Under the pieces are notes generated by a model that was not told the DNA's origin, made no database searches, and saw only the letters and a list, made by a program, of their open reading frames with translations. A DNA stretch of 44,119 nt, taken from an uncultured Chloroflexota bacterium. GTDB lineage: Bacteria; Chloroflexota; Dehalococcoidia; CAUJGQ01. Every line of letters starts with the position of its first letter. Positions within the stretch are counted from its first letter, which is position 1. The position numbers and the translations under genes are program-made. The stretch spans positions 1 to 44,119 of the forward strand of contig CALFMN010000133.1 in the NCBI GenBank assembly GCA_937879875.1, written 5' to 3'. Positions 30,841-39,052 of the stretch are shown in pieces.

Positions 30841-30886
30841 CCTCCATCTCAGTTCGCGTTCTGTCGAGCAGATGCGCTACCGCGCG

Positions 30887-30895
30887 AGTATAGCA
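30887..30895 (-). promoter_or_regulatory. Extended -10 promoter for the ferritin-like-moxR operon
   Basis: On the minus strand TGC-TATACT, immediately downstream of a family A repeat. Start would be about 30880, with a leader near 40 nt. The same nine bases and surrounding context recur at 37310-37318. Confidence 0.55.
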
Positions 30896-30901
30896 GGGTT
30901 T

Positions 30902-30944
30902 TCGGCCCTCACCCCCGGCCCCTCTCCCAATCCTGGGAGAAGGG
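30902..30944 (-). repeat. Palindromic repeat family A, copy 5
   Basis: TTCGGCCCTCACCCCCGG, then CCCCTCTCCCA, ATCC, TGGGAGAAGGG. It directly precedes the TGCTATACT promoter of the ferritin-like gene; similarity to copy 7 extends through the promoter. Confidence 0.82.
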
Positions 30945-30956
30945 AGGCTGCGGTAC

Positions 30957-31035
30957 CTATTCATCCCAGGCGGCGGCGAAGGCCATCTCACCCATCGCCT
31001 CCTGAAGCGCATCGGCCGCCAGAGGGTAGAGCGGA
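30957..31035 (-). pseudogene. Remnant of a third cyclase/ATPase paralog C-terminus
   Basis: The minus-strand frame encodes AADALQEAMGEMAFAAAWDE before a stop. This resembles the segment near the end of both neighbouring paralogs (VRAALGEAAFAEAWAAGE). No start or other domain remains. It suggests a deletion remnant in the 205-bp gap between the ferritin-like operon and the large regulator. The wider open frame (30957-31706) is a shadow of that regulator. Confidence 0.45.
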
Positions 31036-31162
31036 TACGCTGCTGCACCGGGTCGCGTGGGACTAGCGGACACTCGCGCTGGCGCAGGCCGTCTGCACAT
31101 GGCAGAGACTGCCCGACGGCTCAGCGTCGAGTCGGCATCGTTCGCGCCAACGCGTGTGACCG

Positions 31163-34100
31163 CTACTTCGTGAGCCCGTGGCGCAGGGCGTAGGCAGCGG
31201 CCTCGGTGCGGTTGGCGCAGCCGGTCTTGTTGAGGATGCTGCGCACGTGCTGGAAGACGGTGTTCACGCTGATCACCAACCGCGCGGCGATCTCGCGGTT
31301 GCTCGTGCCCACCGTGATCAGGCGTAAGACTTCGAGTTCGCGCGCGGAGAGGCCGTCCGGATACTGCGAGCTGGCCGCGCCGGGGCGCGACGCTCCCTCG
31401 GCCTGCCGTCGGTCGAGCAGCTCGCGCTCCAGCTCCGCCGCCACGGTGAGGCCAAACTCGATCGCTTCGTCGCTCGACAGCGCCTCGCCCGCCGCCCAGG
31501 CCTCGGCGAACGCCGCTTCGCCCAGCGCAGCCCGCACCCGGTCCTCGGCTGCAAGACGTCCCTGGCCAATGCCCAGCACTCGCATAGGCATTGGATGCAT
31601 GAGGACCGATCTCCATTTGCCGGAGGCGGCCAGCAAACGAGCGCTCGCCATAAAGGCCCCGCGACGCTCCGCGATCTGGGCCACGATGCTGATAGTGAGC
31701 CACCACTCCGGGTGTGCGGACCGATACTGCATTAGCGCAAGGTTCTCCGCGCAGGCGGCTGCCGCTGCTCGCAGATCGCCCTGCAACAACGCAACCCAGC
31801 CGACGCAGTGCAGATTGTAGAGCCTGTTCAAGCTCGCCGGACCCTGACTGGCAAGCAGCCTCCGAGCATTCTCCTCGAAACCCGCGCGTGCCTGAGCATA
31901 CTGGCCTTCCACAGCGGCCAGCAGGGTTACAAAGAAGTCCACGGGGCCGCGGTCAGTCACTCTGGCGTCACGTGCCAGCGCCGTCAGCGAATCGAGCAAT
32001 GTCTTCGCCGCACCAACGTCACCCCATCCGAGTGCCGCCTGAAAGCGATAGCCGCGGCTCGTAATCGCCTCCCTGATCACGCCCAGGTCCCGCCAGAGGT
32101 GGTGGGCCTCCTCCGCCGGCTCATCCACTGCATCCCACTCGCCCAGCGTGAGATGCAAGAGCGCCAACATCTGCAGCGCGAGTGCCAGACACGGCCGATC
32201 CCCTAATTCCCTGCTGAGGGTCGCTGCTTCCTCCATATCGGCAAGGGCAGAGTCCCGTTGCTCCACCAACGGAACCAGCGCTGGCGGGACCGATGCGAGG
32301 AGTCGCGCCCGAGAGACATTCGGCCCGGCAGCCTCGGGCAAGCCAAGCAGGCGTTGGCGCCAGCTCTCGGGTTCGTCCCCCAGGGCGCGAAAGTCGAAAT
32401 ACCAGCGCAGTGCCCAGAGGAGACGCACGCCGATGCCGAGTTCGCCCGACTCGATGCACCAGCTTGCCACGGCTCGGATGTTGTCGAGCTCCGCGTCGAG
32501 GGGAATAGCATCATATGCCGTGGTGCAGCGGCGGGCGAGGCGGACGATCTGCACCGCGAGCTGCTGCCGGGCAACGCTGGCTTCGCCGCTCGCTTCCAAC
32601 TCGGCCAGCGCGAACTCGCGGATCGTCTCCAGCATGCCGTAGCGCGGCTCGCCATCAGAGCCCTCGCGCTCACGCAGCAGGTTCTTCTCCACCAGCGAGG
32701 CGACGCCGTCCAGGATCGCTTCCTTCGGTAGGGGCGGTTCACGAACCACCGGCGCAGGGTCCGCGGGTGCAGGCGCACGGTTCGGCGGTTCAGGGTTCGC
32801 GGCGGCTGGCGCTCGCGGCTGCGCATCATGTGTCATGGGGGGCCGTTCACGAACGGCCCCTGCCGTGCTCTGGTCGTCGGCGCAGACCGCTTCCGCCAGT
32901 TCCAGCGCGCAGCCGCCGGCGAACACCGCGAGCTGGCGAAAGAGTCGCTGCTCGGCGGGCGCGAGCAGGGCGTAGCTCCAGAGAATGGTGCCGCGCAAGG
33001 TTTGCTGCCGTGCAGGCGCATCGCGGGCGCCGCCCGTGAGCACTGGCAGCCGATGCTCCAGCCGTGCCAGCAGCACCGCGGGCGGGAGCGCCCGCACCCG
33101 CGCCGCCGCCAGCTCGATCGCCAGCAGCAGGCCGTCCAGCCGGCCGCAGATCGCCGCCACCGCCGGCGCGTTCTCGGCCGTCAGCGCGAAGTCGGTCCGC
33201 ACCGCCTGCGCCCGCGCCACGAAAAGGCCCACCGCCGGATTCTGTCCGATTGTGGCGAGCCGGGTGTCTTCGACGGGCGGCAGCGGCAAGGGCGACACCG
33301 CGTATTCCCATTCACCGCGCACCCGCAGCGGCCCCCGGCTCGTCACCAGCAGGGCGACGCTCGGGGCGGCTTGCAGCAGCGCCGCGGCGAAGTCGGCCGC
33401 CGCCAACAGATGCTCATAGTTGTCGAGTAGCAGGAGCAGCCGCCTGTCACGCAGGAAGCGGCCCACGCTCGCTTGCAGCGGCACGCCGGGCAGCTCTTGC
33501 ACGCCCAGGGTCTGCGCCACCGCGGATGGCACGAGGGCAGAGTCCGCGAGCGGCGCCAGGTCCACAAAGAACACGCCGTCCGGGAACTCGTCCAGCGCTT
33601 CAGCGCAGGCCTGCAGGGCCAGCCGCGTCTTGCCGGTGCCGCCCGGTCCGGTCAGCGTCAGCAGCCGGTGCTGTCGGAGTAATGCCGCGATCTCGGCCAG
33701 CTCGCGTTCGCGCCCGATGAAGCTGGTGAGCTGCAGCGGCAGGTTGTTGGGACAGGCGTCCAGCGTTGCCAGCGGCGGGAAGCGCTCCGGCAAGCCGGGC
33801 GCGGTCAGTTGGGAGAGCTGCTCCGGCTCGGTCAGGTCGCGCAGCCGTTGGCGGCCGAGATCCAGCAGGACGGCCTCGACCGGCAACGTTCCGCGTACGA
33901 GCTTTGCCGTCGCCTCAGAGAGCAGGATCTGGCCGCCGTGGCCGGCGGCACGAATCCTCGCGGTGCGGTTGACGGCGCTGCCGTAATAGTCGCCCTCTCC
34001 GAGGTCGGCCTCGCCCGTGTGCAGGCCCATGCGCACGCGCAGTGGCCCAACGTCGCCCCAGTCTTCAGCCGCTACGGCGCGCTGTCCGGCAAGCGCGGCG

Positions 34101-34321
34101 GCCACCGCGTCGGAGGCGCGCACGAAGACGGCAAACAGGCTGTCGCCTTCGCCGCGGGGGCGTACCACGACGCCGTCGTGCTGTTCGAAGCATGCGGTCA
34201 ACAGCGCATCGTGGCGGGCCATGACGGCCCGCATCGTCGCAGGGTGTGCTTCCCACAGGCGGGTGCTGCCCTCGACATCGGTGAAGAGGAACGTGATCGT
34301 GCCGGTCGGTAGCTCGGGCAT
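31163..34321 (-). CDS. Adenylate/guanylate cyclase-ATPase-TPR-LuxR regulator (1052 aa)
   Basis: A large signal-responsive transcription regulator. Class III cyclase domain (1-165): FTDVEGST with Asp15, GEGDSLFAVF with Asp60, VNRTAR with Asn118 and Arg122, so metal and transition-state residues remain; the usual substrate-selecting Lys region reads VVRPRGEGD, so nucleotide choice is uncertain. A STAND/NB-ARC-like ATPase follows: LTSFIGRERELAEIAALL, Walker A GPGGTGKT (225-232), then LLLLLDNYEHLL. The helical TPR-like region precedes a LuxR HTH at the end (SARELEVLRLITVGTSNREI, AARLVISVNTVFQHVRSILN). A 46-residue Pro/Ala insert (about 486-531) is encoded by an inserted palindromic element. It sits 145 bp after its paralog, behind a family A repeat that supplies GGGGGTGAGG as SD. 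Confidence 0.9.
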   Translation of the reverse strand: MPELPTGTITFLFTDVEGSTRLWEAHPATMRAVMARHDALLTACFEQHDGVVVRPRGEGDSLFAVFVRASDAVAAALAGQRAVAAEDWGDVGPLRVRMGLHTGEADLGEGDYYGSAVNRTARIRAAGHGGQILLSEATAKLVRGTLPVEAVLLDLGRQRLRDLTEPEQLSQLTAPGLPERFPPLATLDACPNNLPLQLTSFIGRERELAEIAALLRQHRLLTLTGPGGTGKTRLALQACAEALDEFPDGVFFVDLAPLADSALVPSAVAQTLGVQELPGVPLQASVGRFLRDRRLLLLLDNYEHLLAAADFAAALLQAAPSVALLVTSRGPLRVRGEWEYAVSPLPLPPVEDTRLATIGQNPAVGLFVARAQAVRTDFALTAENAPAVAAICGRLDGLLLAIELAAARVRALPPAVLLARLEHRLPVLTGGARDAPARQQTLRGTILWSYALLAPAEQRLFRQLAVFAGGCALELAEAVCADDQSTAGAVRERPPMTHDAQPRAPAAANPEPPNRAPAPADPAPVVREPPLPKEAILDGVASLVEKNLLREREGSDGEPRYGMLETIREFALAELEASGEASVARQQLAVQIVRLARRCTTAYDAIPLDAELDNIRAVASWCIESGELGIGVRLLWALRWYFDFRALGDEPESWRQRLLGLPEAAGPNVSRARLLASVPPALVPLVEQRDSALADMEEAATLSRELGDRPCLALALQMLALLHLTLGEWDAVDEPAEEAHHLWRDLGVIREAITSRGYRFQAALGWGDVGAAKTLLDSLTALARDARVTDRGPVDFFVTLLAAVEGQYAQARAGFEENARRLLASQGPASLNRLYNLHCVGWVALLQGDLRAAAAACAENLALMQYRSAHPEWWLTISIVAQIAERRGAFMASARLLAASGKWRSVLMHPMPMRVLGIGQGRLAAEDRVRAALGEAAFAEAWAAGEALSSDEAIEFGLTVAAELERELLDRRQAEGASRPGAASSQYPDGLSARELEVLRLITVGTSNREIAARLVISVNTVFQHVRSILNKTGCANRTEAAAYALRHGLTK
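32728..32865. mobile_element. 138-bp MITE-like palindromic element inserted in frame
   Basis: The left end GTAGGGGCGGTTCACGAACC and the right end GGCCGTTCACGAACGGCCCC (then TGC) form imperfect terminal inverted repeats, each itself a small palindrome around GTTCACGAAC. The neighbouring paralog lacks exactly 46 codons here: it runs VCNADGELGLDV straight into LDGV. No transposase is inside. The length is a multiple of three and the insert has no stop in the coding frame. Confidence 0.72.
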
Positions 34322-34327
34322 CGGCGG

Positions 34328-34369
34328 GCCTCACCCCCTGGCCCCCTCTCCAAAGCATTGGAGAGGGGG
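34328..34369 (-). repeat. Palindromic repeat family A, copy 6 (upstream of the LuxR-bearing regulator)
   Basis: CCCCCTCTCCAA (34342-34353), loop AGCA, TTGGAGAGGGGG (34358-34369): a perfect 12-bp stem, with CCTCACCCCCTGG towards the gene. On the minus strand GGGGGTGAGG ends about 7 nt before ATG 34321. The rest of the gap to 34466 holds nothing recognisable. Confidence 0.85.
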
Positions 34370-34466
34370 AAGCCGTGGTATGGGTGTTGCGCTTGATGCG
34401 CGCTCGCGGCACGCGCCGCGTTCAGCGCTGCAATCGCGGCCAGCTCGCGCAGGGCAGAACCACACA

Positions 34467-37256
34467 TTAGGACGGGATCACCCGCTCCTGGATCGTGTGC
34501 TCTGCAGCGGGCGCCAGTTCGCGCTCAAGCTCCGCGGCCACGGTGAGACCGAACGTGATCGCTTCGTCGCTCGACAGCGCCTCGCCGGCGGCCCAGGCCT
34601 CGGCGAACGCCGCCACATCCAGCACAGCCCGCACCCGCTCCACGGCTGCCTCCTGCGCTGCGGCCAGGCCGACCACCTCCGCGGCGGATTCCCTCCTCTC
34701 CACCTCGACGGTGGCCAGGAGACGAGCGCTCTCGACGAGCAGGCCGCAGCGCTCCGCCGCCAGGGCCAGCACGTTCAGGGTCCGCGCAAGAAAGCGCGAT
34801 GGCCCCCCGCGGCGCAGTGTATCGAGACAGGCGGCGCAGGTGGCCACCGCCGCCCCCGTGTCCCCTTGCCGCAGCATGACCCGCGCGAGCAGCGTAAGGC
34901 CCACCAGTCTGCCGGCGCTGATCTCACCGTGTTCGGTGACGGCCACGCGCACGGAGTCCTCCAGCAGCCGCCGTGCCTGGGCGTCGTCACCGTGCGCCTC
35001 TGCCAGCTCCGCCTCGCTCTTCAGCGCCATTGACATGCCCGCGCTGGCCGGGAGCGCCCGGTTTGCCGCGACCAGCGCTGCGGCGGTGGCGAGATCGCCG
35101 CGGGCTATCGCCGCGGTGAGGAGGTAGCCGCGCACCGTCACGGCCTCTCGGACGGCGCCCAATCGGAGCCGGAGGGCGAGCGCTTCCTCGCCCAGCGGGA
35201 CCATAGAGTCCATCTGGCCCTGCACCATGCGCAGCATCACGCCGTTTTCCAGCGCCCGGACCAGGCCGGGGATGTCGTCGAGCTGACGGCTGAGGCCGGC
35301 GGCTTCCTCGAGTTCAGCGAGCGCTCGGTCGCGTTCCGCGGTGGACACGACGTCGATCGGCGAGAGTGCCAGCAGCCGGGCGCGCGAGATACTCGGCTGC
35401 GCGGCCTCCGGCAGGGCCAGCAGGCGTTGGCGCCACGCCTCATACTCTTTCCCGCCTCCACGGCCCATCAGGTAAAATCCCAAGGCCGAGAACATGCGCA
35501 CGCCGATCGCCAGCTCAGCGCGGTCCACACACCAGCCCAGCACCGCCCGCGCATTGTCCACGTCGGCGTCCAGCCTCGGCCAGGTGTTCGGGGCGGCGCA
35601 CTGCCGGGCAAGCTGCAACATCGGCACCGCGAGCAGACGGCGTACCGCTTCGCCCTCGCCGCTGGCCTCAAGCTCCCCGAGCGCGAACTCGCGAATCGTC
35701 TCCAGCATGCGGTAGCGCGGTTCGCCCGCCAGGTCATCGCCCTGTCGCAGCAGGCTCTTCTCCACGAGCGAGCTGACGCCGTCCAGCACGTCCAGGCCCA
35801 ACTCGCCGTCGGCGTTGCACACCGCTTCGGCAAGCTCCAGCGTGCAGCCCCCGGCAAACACACTCAGCCGGCGGAAGAAGCGTTGCTCCGCCGGGTCCAG
35901 CAAGGCGTAGCTCCAGGCGATGGCGTCGCGCAGCGTCTGCTGGCGCTGCGGCGCCATGCGGGCGCCCCCGGTGAGCAGCGGCAGCCGTCGCTCCAGCCGG
36001 GCCAGCAGCGCCGCCGGCGGCAAGACTCGGAGCCGCGCCGAGGCCAGCTCGATCGCCAGCGGCAGGCCGTCCAGCCGCGCGCAGATCGCCGCCACCGCAC
36101 CCGCGTTGGCGTCCGTCAGCCCGAAGCCTGGCTGCACGGCGCGGGCCCGATCCACGAACAGCGCCACCGCCGCGCTCTGCGCCGCCACACCAGGGGCTGT
36201 GCGGCCGTTTTCCGGCACCGGCAGCGGGGCGACCGGATACTCGCGCTCGCCGCGCAGCCGCAGCGGCGCCCGACTCGTCGCAAGCAGGGAGACCCGCTGC
36301 GCCGCTTGCAGCAGCGCCTCGGCAAACTCCGCCGCGGCCAGCAGGTGCTCGTAGTTGTCCAGCACCAGCAACAGGTGCTTGTCAAGGAGGAAGCGCAGGA
36401 GGCTGTCTCGTATTGGCACATCCGGGCGTCCGCCCACACCGAGCGCCTGGGCGACGGCGGACGGCACGAGCGCGGGGTCAGCCAGCGGCGCCAGGTCCAC
36501 GAAGAACACCCCGTCGGGGAAGCCATCCAGCAGCGCGGCGCCCACCTGCAGGGCGAGGCGCGTCTTGCCCGTGCCGCCGGGGCCGGTGAGCGTGACCAGC
36601 CGGTGCTGGCCGAGGAGCATCGTGATCTCGCCCAGTTCCGGCTCGCGCCCGATGAAGCTCGTGAGCTGGACCGGGAGATTGTGCGGCCGGGCGTCGAGCG
36701 TCTTCAGCGGCGGGAAGGCATTGGGCGATCCGGCGGCGTCGAGTTGGAAGATTAGCTCCGGCTCGGACAGGTCGCGCAGGTGGTGGTGGCCCAGCTCGCG
36801 CAGTCCTGCGCCCACTGGCAGCGCCTCGCGCACGAGCCGGGCCGTCGCCTCGGAGAGCAGGATCTGGCCGCCGTGGCCAGCCGCGCGGATGCGGGCGCAG
36901 CGGTTGACGGCTGAGCCGTAGTAGTCGCCTTCACGCAGATCCGCCTCGCCCGTGTGCAGCCCCATCCGCACCCGCAGCGGGCCGGTCTCACCCCAGTCGT
37001 CCGACGCCAGCGCTCGCTGGCCGGCGAGGGCCGCGGTAACGGCGTCCGAGGCGCGGACGAAGACGGCGAAGAGCGAGTCACCCTCGCCGCGCGGCCGCAC
37101 GACGACCCCGTCGTGCTGCGCGAAAACGACCGTCAGCAGCGCGTCGTGGCGGGCCATGACCAGGCGCATGGCCTGAGGGTGTTCCTCCCACAGCCGGGTA
37201 CTGCCTTCCACGTCGGTGAAGAGAAACGTGATCGTGCCGGTCGGCAACTCGGGCAT
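34467..37256 (-). CDS. Cyclase-ATPase-TPR regulator paralog lacking the LuxR domain
   Basis: 929 aa from ATG 37256 (MPELPTGTITFLF, identical to the neighbour's start); a longer read from 37310 would use a TTG inside the promoter. The cyclase domain keeps FTDVEGST, GEGDSLFAVF and VNRCARIRA. The ATPase has LTSFIGREPELGEITMLL, Walker A GPGGTGKT and LLLVLDNYEHLL. TPR-like helices follow, up to WAAGEALSSDEAITFGLTVA, where the paralog continues into a LuxR HTH; here the protein ends after about 30 more residues (HTIQERVIPS). No HTH is found in any frame downstream. It may act as a signalling ATPase/cyclase only, or be a truncated regulator. First gene of the pair; transcription starts about 47 nt upstream. 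Confidence 0.88.
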   Translation of the reverse strand: MPELPTGTITFLFTDVEGSTRLWEEHPQAMRLVMARHDALLTVVFAQHDGVVVRPRGEGDSLFAVFVRASDAVTAALAGQRALASDDWGETGPLRVRMGLHTGEADLREGDYYGSAVNRCARIRAAGHGGQILLSEATARLVREALPVGAGLRELGHHHLRDLSEPELIFQLDAAGSPNAFPPLKTLDARPHNLPVQLTSFIGREPELGEITMLLGQHRLVTLTGPGGTGKTRLALQVGAALLDGFPDGVFFVDLAPLADPALVPSAVAQALGVGGRPDVPIRDSLLRFLLDKHLLLVLDNYEHLLAAAEFAEALLQAAQRVSLLATSRAPLRLRGEREYPVAPLPVPENGRTAPGVAAQSAAVALFVDRARAVQPGFGLTDANAGAVAAICARLDGLPLAIELASARLRVLPPAALLARLERRLPLLTGGARMAPQRQQTLRDAIAWSYALLDPAEQRFFRRLSVFAGGCTLELAEAVCNADGELGLDVLDGVSSLVEKSLLRQGDDLAGEPRYRMLETIREFALGELEASGEGEAVRRLLAVPMLQLARQCAAPNTWPRLDADVDNARAVLGWCVDRAELAIGVRMFSALGFYLMGRGGGKEYEAWRQRLLALPEAAQPSISRARLLALSPIDVVSTAERDRALAELEEAAGLSRQLDDIPGLVRALENGVMLRMVQGQMDSMVPLGEEALALRLRLGAVREAVTVRGYLLTAAIARGDLATAAALVAANRALPASAGMSMALKSEAELAEAHGDDAQARRLLEDSVRVAVTEHGEISAGRLVGLTLLARVMLRQGDTGAAVATCAACLDTLRRGGPSRFLARTLNVLALAAERCGLLVESARLLATVEVERRESAAEVVGLAAAQEAAVERVRAVLDVAAFAEAWAAGEALSSDEAITFGLTVAAELERELAPAAEHTIQERVIPS

Positions 37257-37270
37257 CGGCGGGCCTTGCG

Positions 37271-37295
37271 GCGCTGGCAGAGCATCAGCCAGCGC
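37271..37295 (-). promoter_or_regulatory. Leader hairpin before the cyclase/ATPase pair
   Basis: GCGCTGGC (37271-37278) and GCCAGCGC (37288-37295), a perfect 8-bp stem with a 9-nt loop, between the -10 and ATG 37256. It lies 14 nt before the start and could affect translation. Confidence 0.4.
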
Positions 37296-37309
37296 ACGAA
37301 CGCGGCGCA

Positions 37310-37318
37310 AGTATAGCA
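37310..37318 (-). promoter_or_regulatory. Extended -10 promoter of the cyclase/ATPase pair
   Basis: Minus strand TGC-TATACT, followed by TGCGCC. Identical core and nearly identical flanks to 30887-30895, including the family A repeat directly upstream. Start near 37303. Confidence 0.55.
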
Positions 37319-37325
37319 GGATTTT

Positions 37326-37367
37326 CGGCCCTCACCCCCTGCCCCTCTCCCAGGATTGGGAGAAGGG
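37326..37367 (-). repeat. Palindromic repeat family A, copy 7
   Basis: CGGCCCTCACCCCCTGCCCC, then CTCTCCCA, loop GGAT (the other strand's ATCC), TGGGAGAAGGG. Upstream of the cyclase/ATPase promoter, and also in the divergent region facing cinA. Confidence 0.82.
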
Positions 37368-37420
37368 AGTTTTCTCCAGCCTCTCCGCACTCGCGCCTCA
37401 CCACACTCTGCCACACGCGG

Positions 37421-37450
37421 TTGACCGCGCTTCGCGGCCGTTCCTATGCT
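37421..37450 (+). promoter_or_regulatory. Sigma-70-type promoter for cinA
   Basis: TTGACC (37421-37426), 18-nt spacer, TATGCT (37445-37450). Start near 37457, leader about 25 nt carrying GGGAGGAG as SD. Confidence 0.5.
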
Positions 37451-37481
37451 CGGCTCGACATTCAGCGGGAGGAGCGCGGCG

Positions 37482-38717
37482 ATGAAGGCAGAGGTCGTCT
37501 CGATCGGCACGGAGATCTTGCTCGGCGAGATTCTCGATACGAACGCACAGTTCATCGCTTCGCGCCTTCCGGCGCTGGGCATCGATCTGTACTGGATGTC
37601 GAAGGTAGGCGACAACCGCGGCCGGCTGGTCGATCTGCTCAAGCAGGCCTGGGATCGCTCCGAGCTGATCATCTGCACCGGCGGACTCGGCCCGACCGAA
37701 GACGATGTCACCCGCGAGGCGATCGCCGAGACGCTGGGCGAGGAGCCGCACGTAGACCCGGAGCAGGAGGATTACCTGCGCAAGTGGTTCGCCGGGCGCG
37801 GTGTCGTGATGCCCGAGCGGAACCTGAAGCAGGCGTGGCTTACGCCTTCGACCCGCGTCATCCCCAACCCGCGCGGCACGGCGCCCGGCTGGTGGGCGGA
37901 GAAAGACGGCCGCATCATCCTCGCCATGCCCGGCCCGCCGGCCGAGATGACGCGCATGTGGGAGAAAGAGGTCGAGCCGCAACTGCGCGGCCGCTCATCC
38001 AACTCCGTGATCGTCTCGCGCACGATCAAGACGTCCGGCATCGGTGAGGGCAGCGTGGACGAGATGATCAGCCCGCTGCTGCAAAACCCCAACCCCAGCA
38101 TCGGCGTCTACTCGCGCATGGACGGGATTCACGTGCGCGTCACAGCGAAGGCGCCGACGCCGCGCCAGGCCGAGGCGCTGATCGAGCCGGTCGAGCACGA
38201 GCTGCGCACGATCCTGGGCAGCGCCGTCTGGGGCGTGGACGACGAACCGTTCGAGTCGGCCGTCGGCACGATCCTGAAGGAGCGCGGCCTGACGCTTGCG
38301 GCGATGGAGTCGGCCACGGGCGGCCTGCTCAGCGCCACGATCACGAACACGCCCGGCTCTTCCGCCTACTTCAAAGGCGGCATCGTCAGCTATGCAACGG
38401 AGGTCAAGGAGCAGTTCGGCGTGCCGCGTGAAGTCATCGAAGCGTTCGGCGTAATCAGCCCGGAGTGCGCGAAGGCGATGGCGAGCGCCGTGCGCGAGGC
38501 GCTGCACGCGGACCTTGGCGTGAGCGTGACCGGCGTGGCCGGGCCGGATGAACAGGAGGGGAAGCCGGTGGGCACGATGCACGTCGGCTTCGCGGACGGC
38601 GAAGGCGAGCCGTCGGTGCTGAGCTATCAGTTCGCCCAGGGCCGCGACGCCGCCAGGCGCCGCGCCGTCACCAACGCCCTGCTACTCATCCGCCGCTCGG
38701 TGCTGGCGCGGCCGTAG
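37482..38717 (+). CDS. cinA: CinA-family protein / nicotinamide-nucleotide amidase
   Basis: 411 aa from ATG 37482 (GGAGGAG about 8 nt upstream). The N-terminal MoCF/COG1058 domain (1-170): MKAEVVSIGTEILLGEILDT, CTGGLGPTEDDVTREAIAET and MPGPPAEMTRMWEKEV, linked to ADP-ribose pyrophosphatase activity in characterised CinA. The C-terminal PncC domain: MESATGGLLSATITNTPGSS (ESxTGG with catalytic Ser), FKGGIVSYATEVKEQFGV and GVAGPDEQEGKPVGTMHVGF, linked to NMN deamidation and NAD recycling. Both domains look complete. Its role in competence in some bacteria is not implied here. Divergent from the cyclase pair. It ends in a normal TAG. Confidence 0.93.
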   Translation: MKAEVVSIGTEILLGEILDTNAQFIASRLPALGIDLYWMSKVGDNRGRLVDLLKQAWDRSELIICTGGLGPTEDDVTREAIAETLGEEPHVDPEQEDYLRKWFAGRGVVMPERNLKQAWLTPSTRVIPNPRGTAPGWWAEKDGRIILAMPGPPAEMTRMWEKEVEPQLRGRSSNSVIVSRTIKTSGIGEGSVDEMISPLLQNPNPSIGVYSRMDGIHVRVTAKAPTPRQAEALIEPVEHELRTILGSAVWGVDDEPFESAVGTILKERGLTLAAMESATGGLLSATITNTPGSSAYFKGGIVSYATEVKEQFGVPREVIEAFGVISPECAKAMASAVREALHADLGVSVTGVAGPDEQEGKPVGTMHVGFADGEGEPSVLSYQFAQGRDAARRRAVTNALLLIRRSVLARP

Positions 38718-38993
38718 CGCCCGCGATCACCGCGCACACAGCGCTGGTGCTGCTGAGCAGCGGTGGCGTGGGCGTCGCTCCTCGCGCGGATCAGCGCCTG
38801 GCGGCGACGGGCGTGGTGAGGGCACAAGCGTGCTGACGCCATGGCAGCCCACGCCCTGCCAGCACGGCACCTGCTCGCCCGGCCATCCCTGCTCGCTCGC
38901 TCCTGCGCCTCCGTTGCTTCTCGATGCCCTGGCCCCGGCTGGAGAGGGGGATCTGAGGTGTTGGTTGTTTGAAGGATGGTGTCCCATCCCTTC

Positions 38994-39015
38994 TGTTCCC
39001 TGTTCCCTGTTCCCT
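38994..39015. repeat. Three tandem heptads TGTTCCC
   Basis: Three uninterrupted copies plus T, directly before a TATGAT -10. One base per unit differs from the TATTCCC array at 4454-4475. Confidence 0.85.
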
Positions 39016-39017
39016 AA

Positions 39018-39023
39018 TATGAT
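39018..39023 (+). promoter_or_regulatory. -10 box for the nucleotidyltransferase-PFK operon
   Basis: TATGAT, 35 nt upstream of ATG 39053. The -35 position falls in the TGTTCCC heptads (GTTCCC), not a consensus match. Confidence 0.4.
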
Positions 39024-39052
39024 GGTCGCAGCGCCTCGCCCCGGGAGCCATC

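Larger units (their letters stand above)
38718..39052. other. 335-bp spacer with half a family A repeat
   Basis: No gene is supported. It contains GGCCCCGGCTGGAGAGGGGG (38931-38950), the right half of a family A repeat, an imperfect hairpin AAGGATGG/CCATCCCTT near 38975, the TGTTCCC heptads and a -10 for the next gene. Confidence 0.5.

Noticed and set aside
35427..36755. 442-codon plus-strand frame
   Set aside because: Antisense of the cyclase/ATPase paralog.
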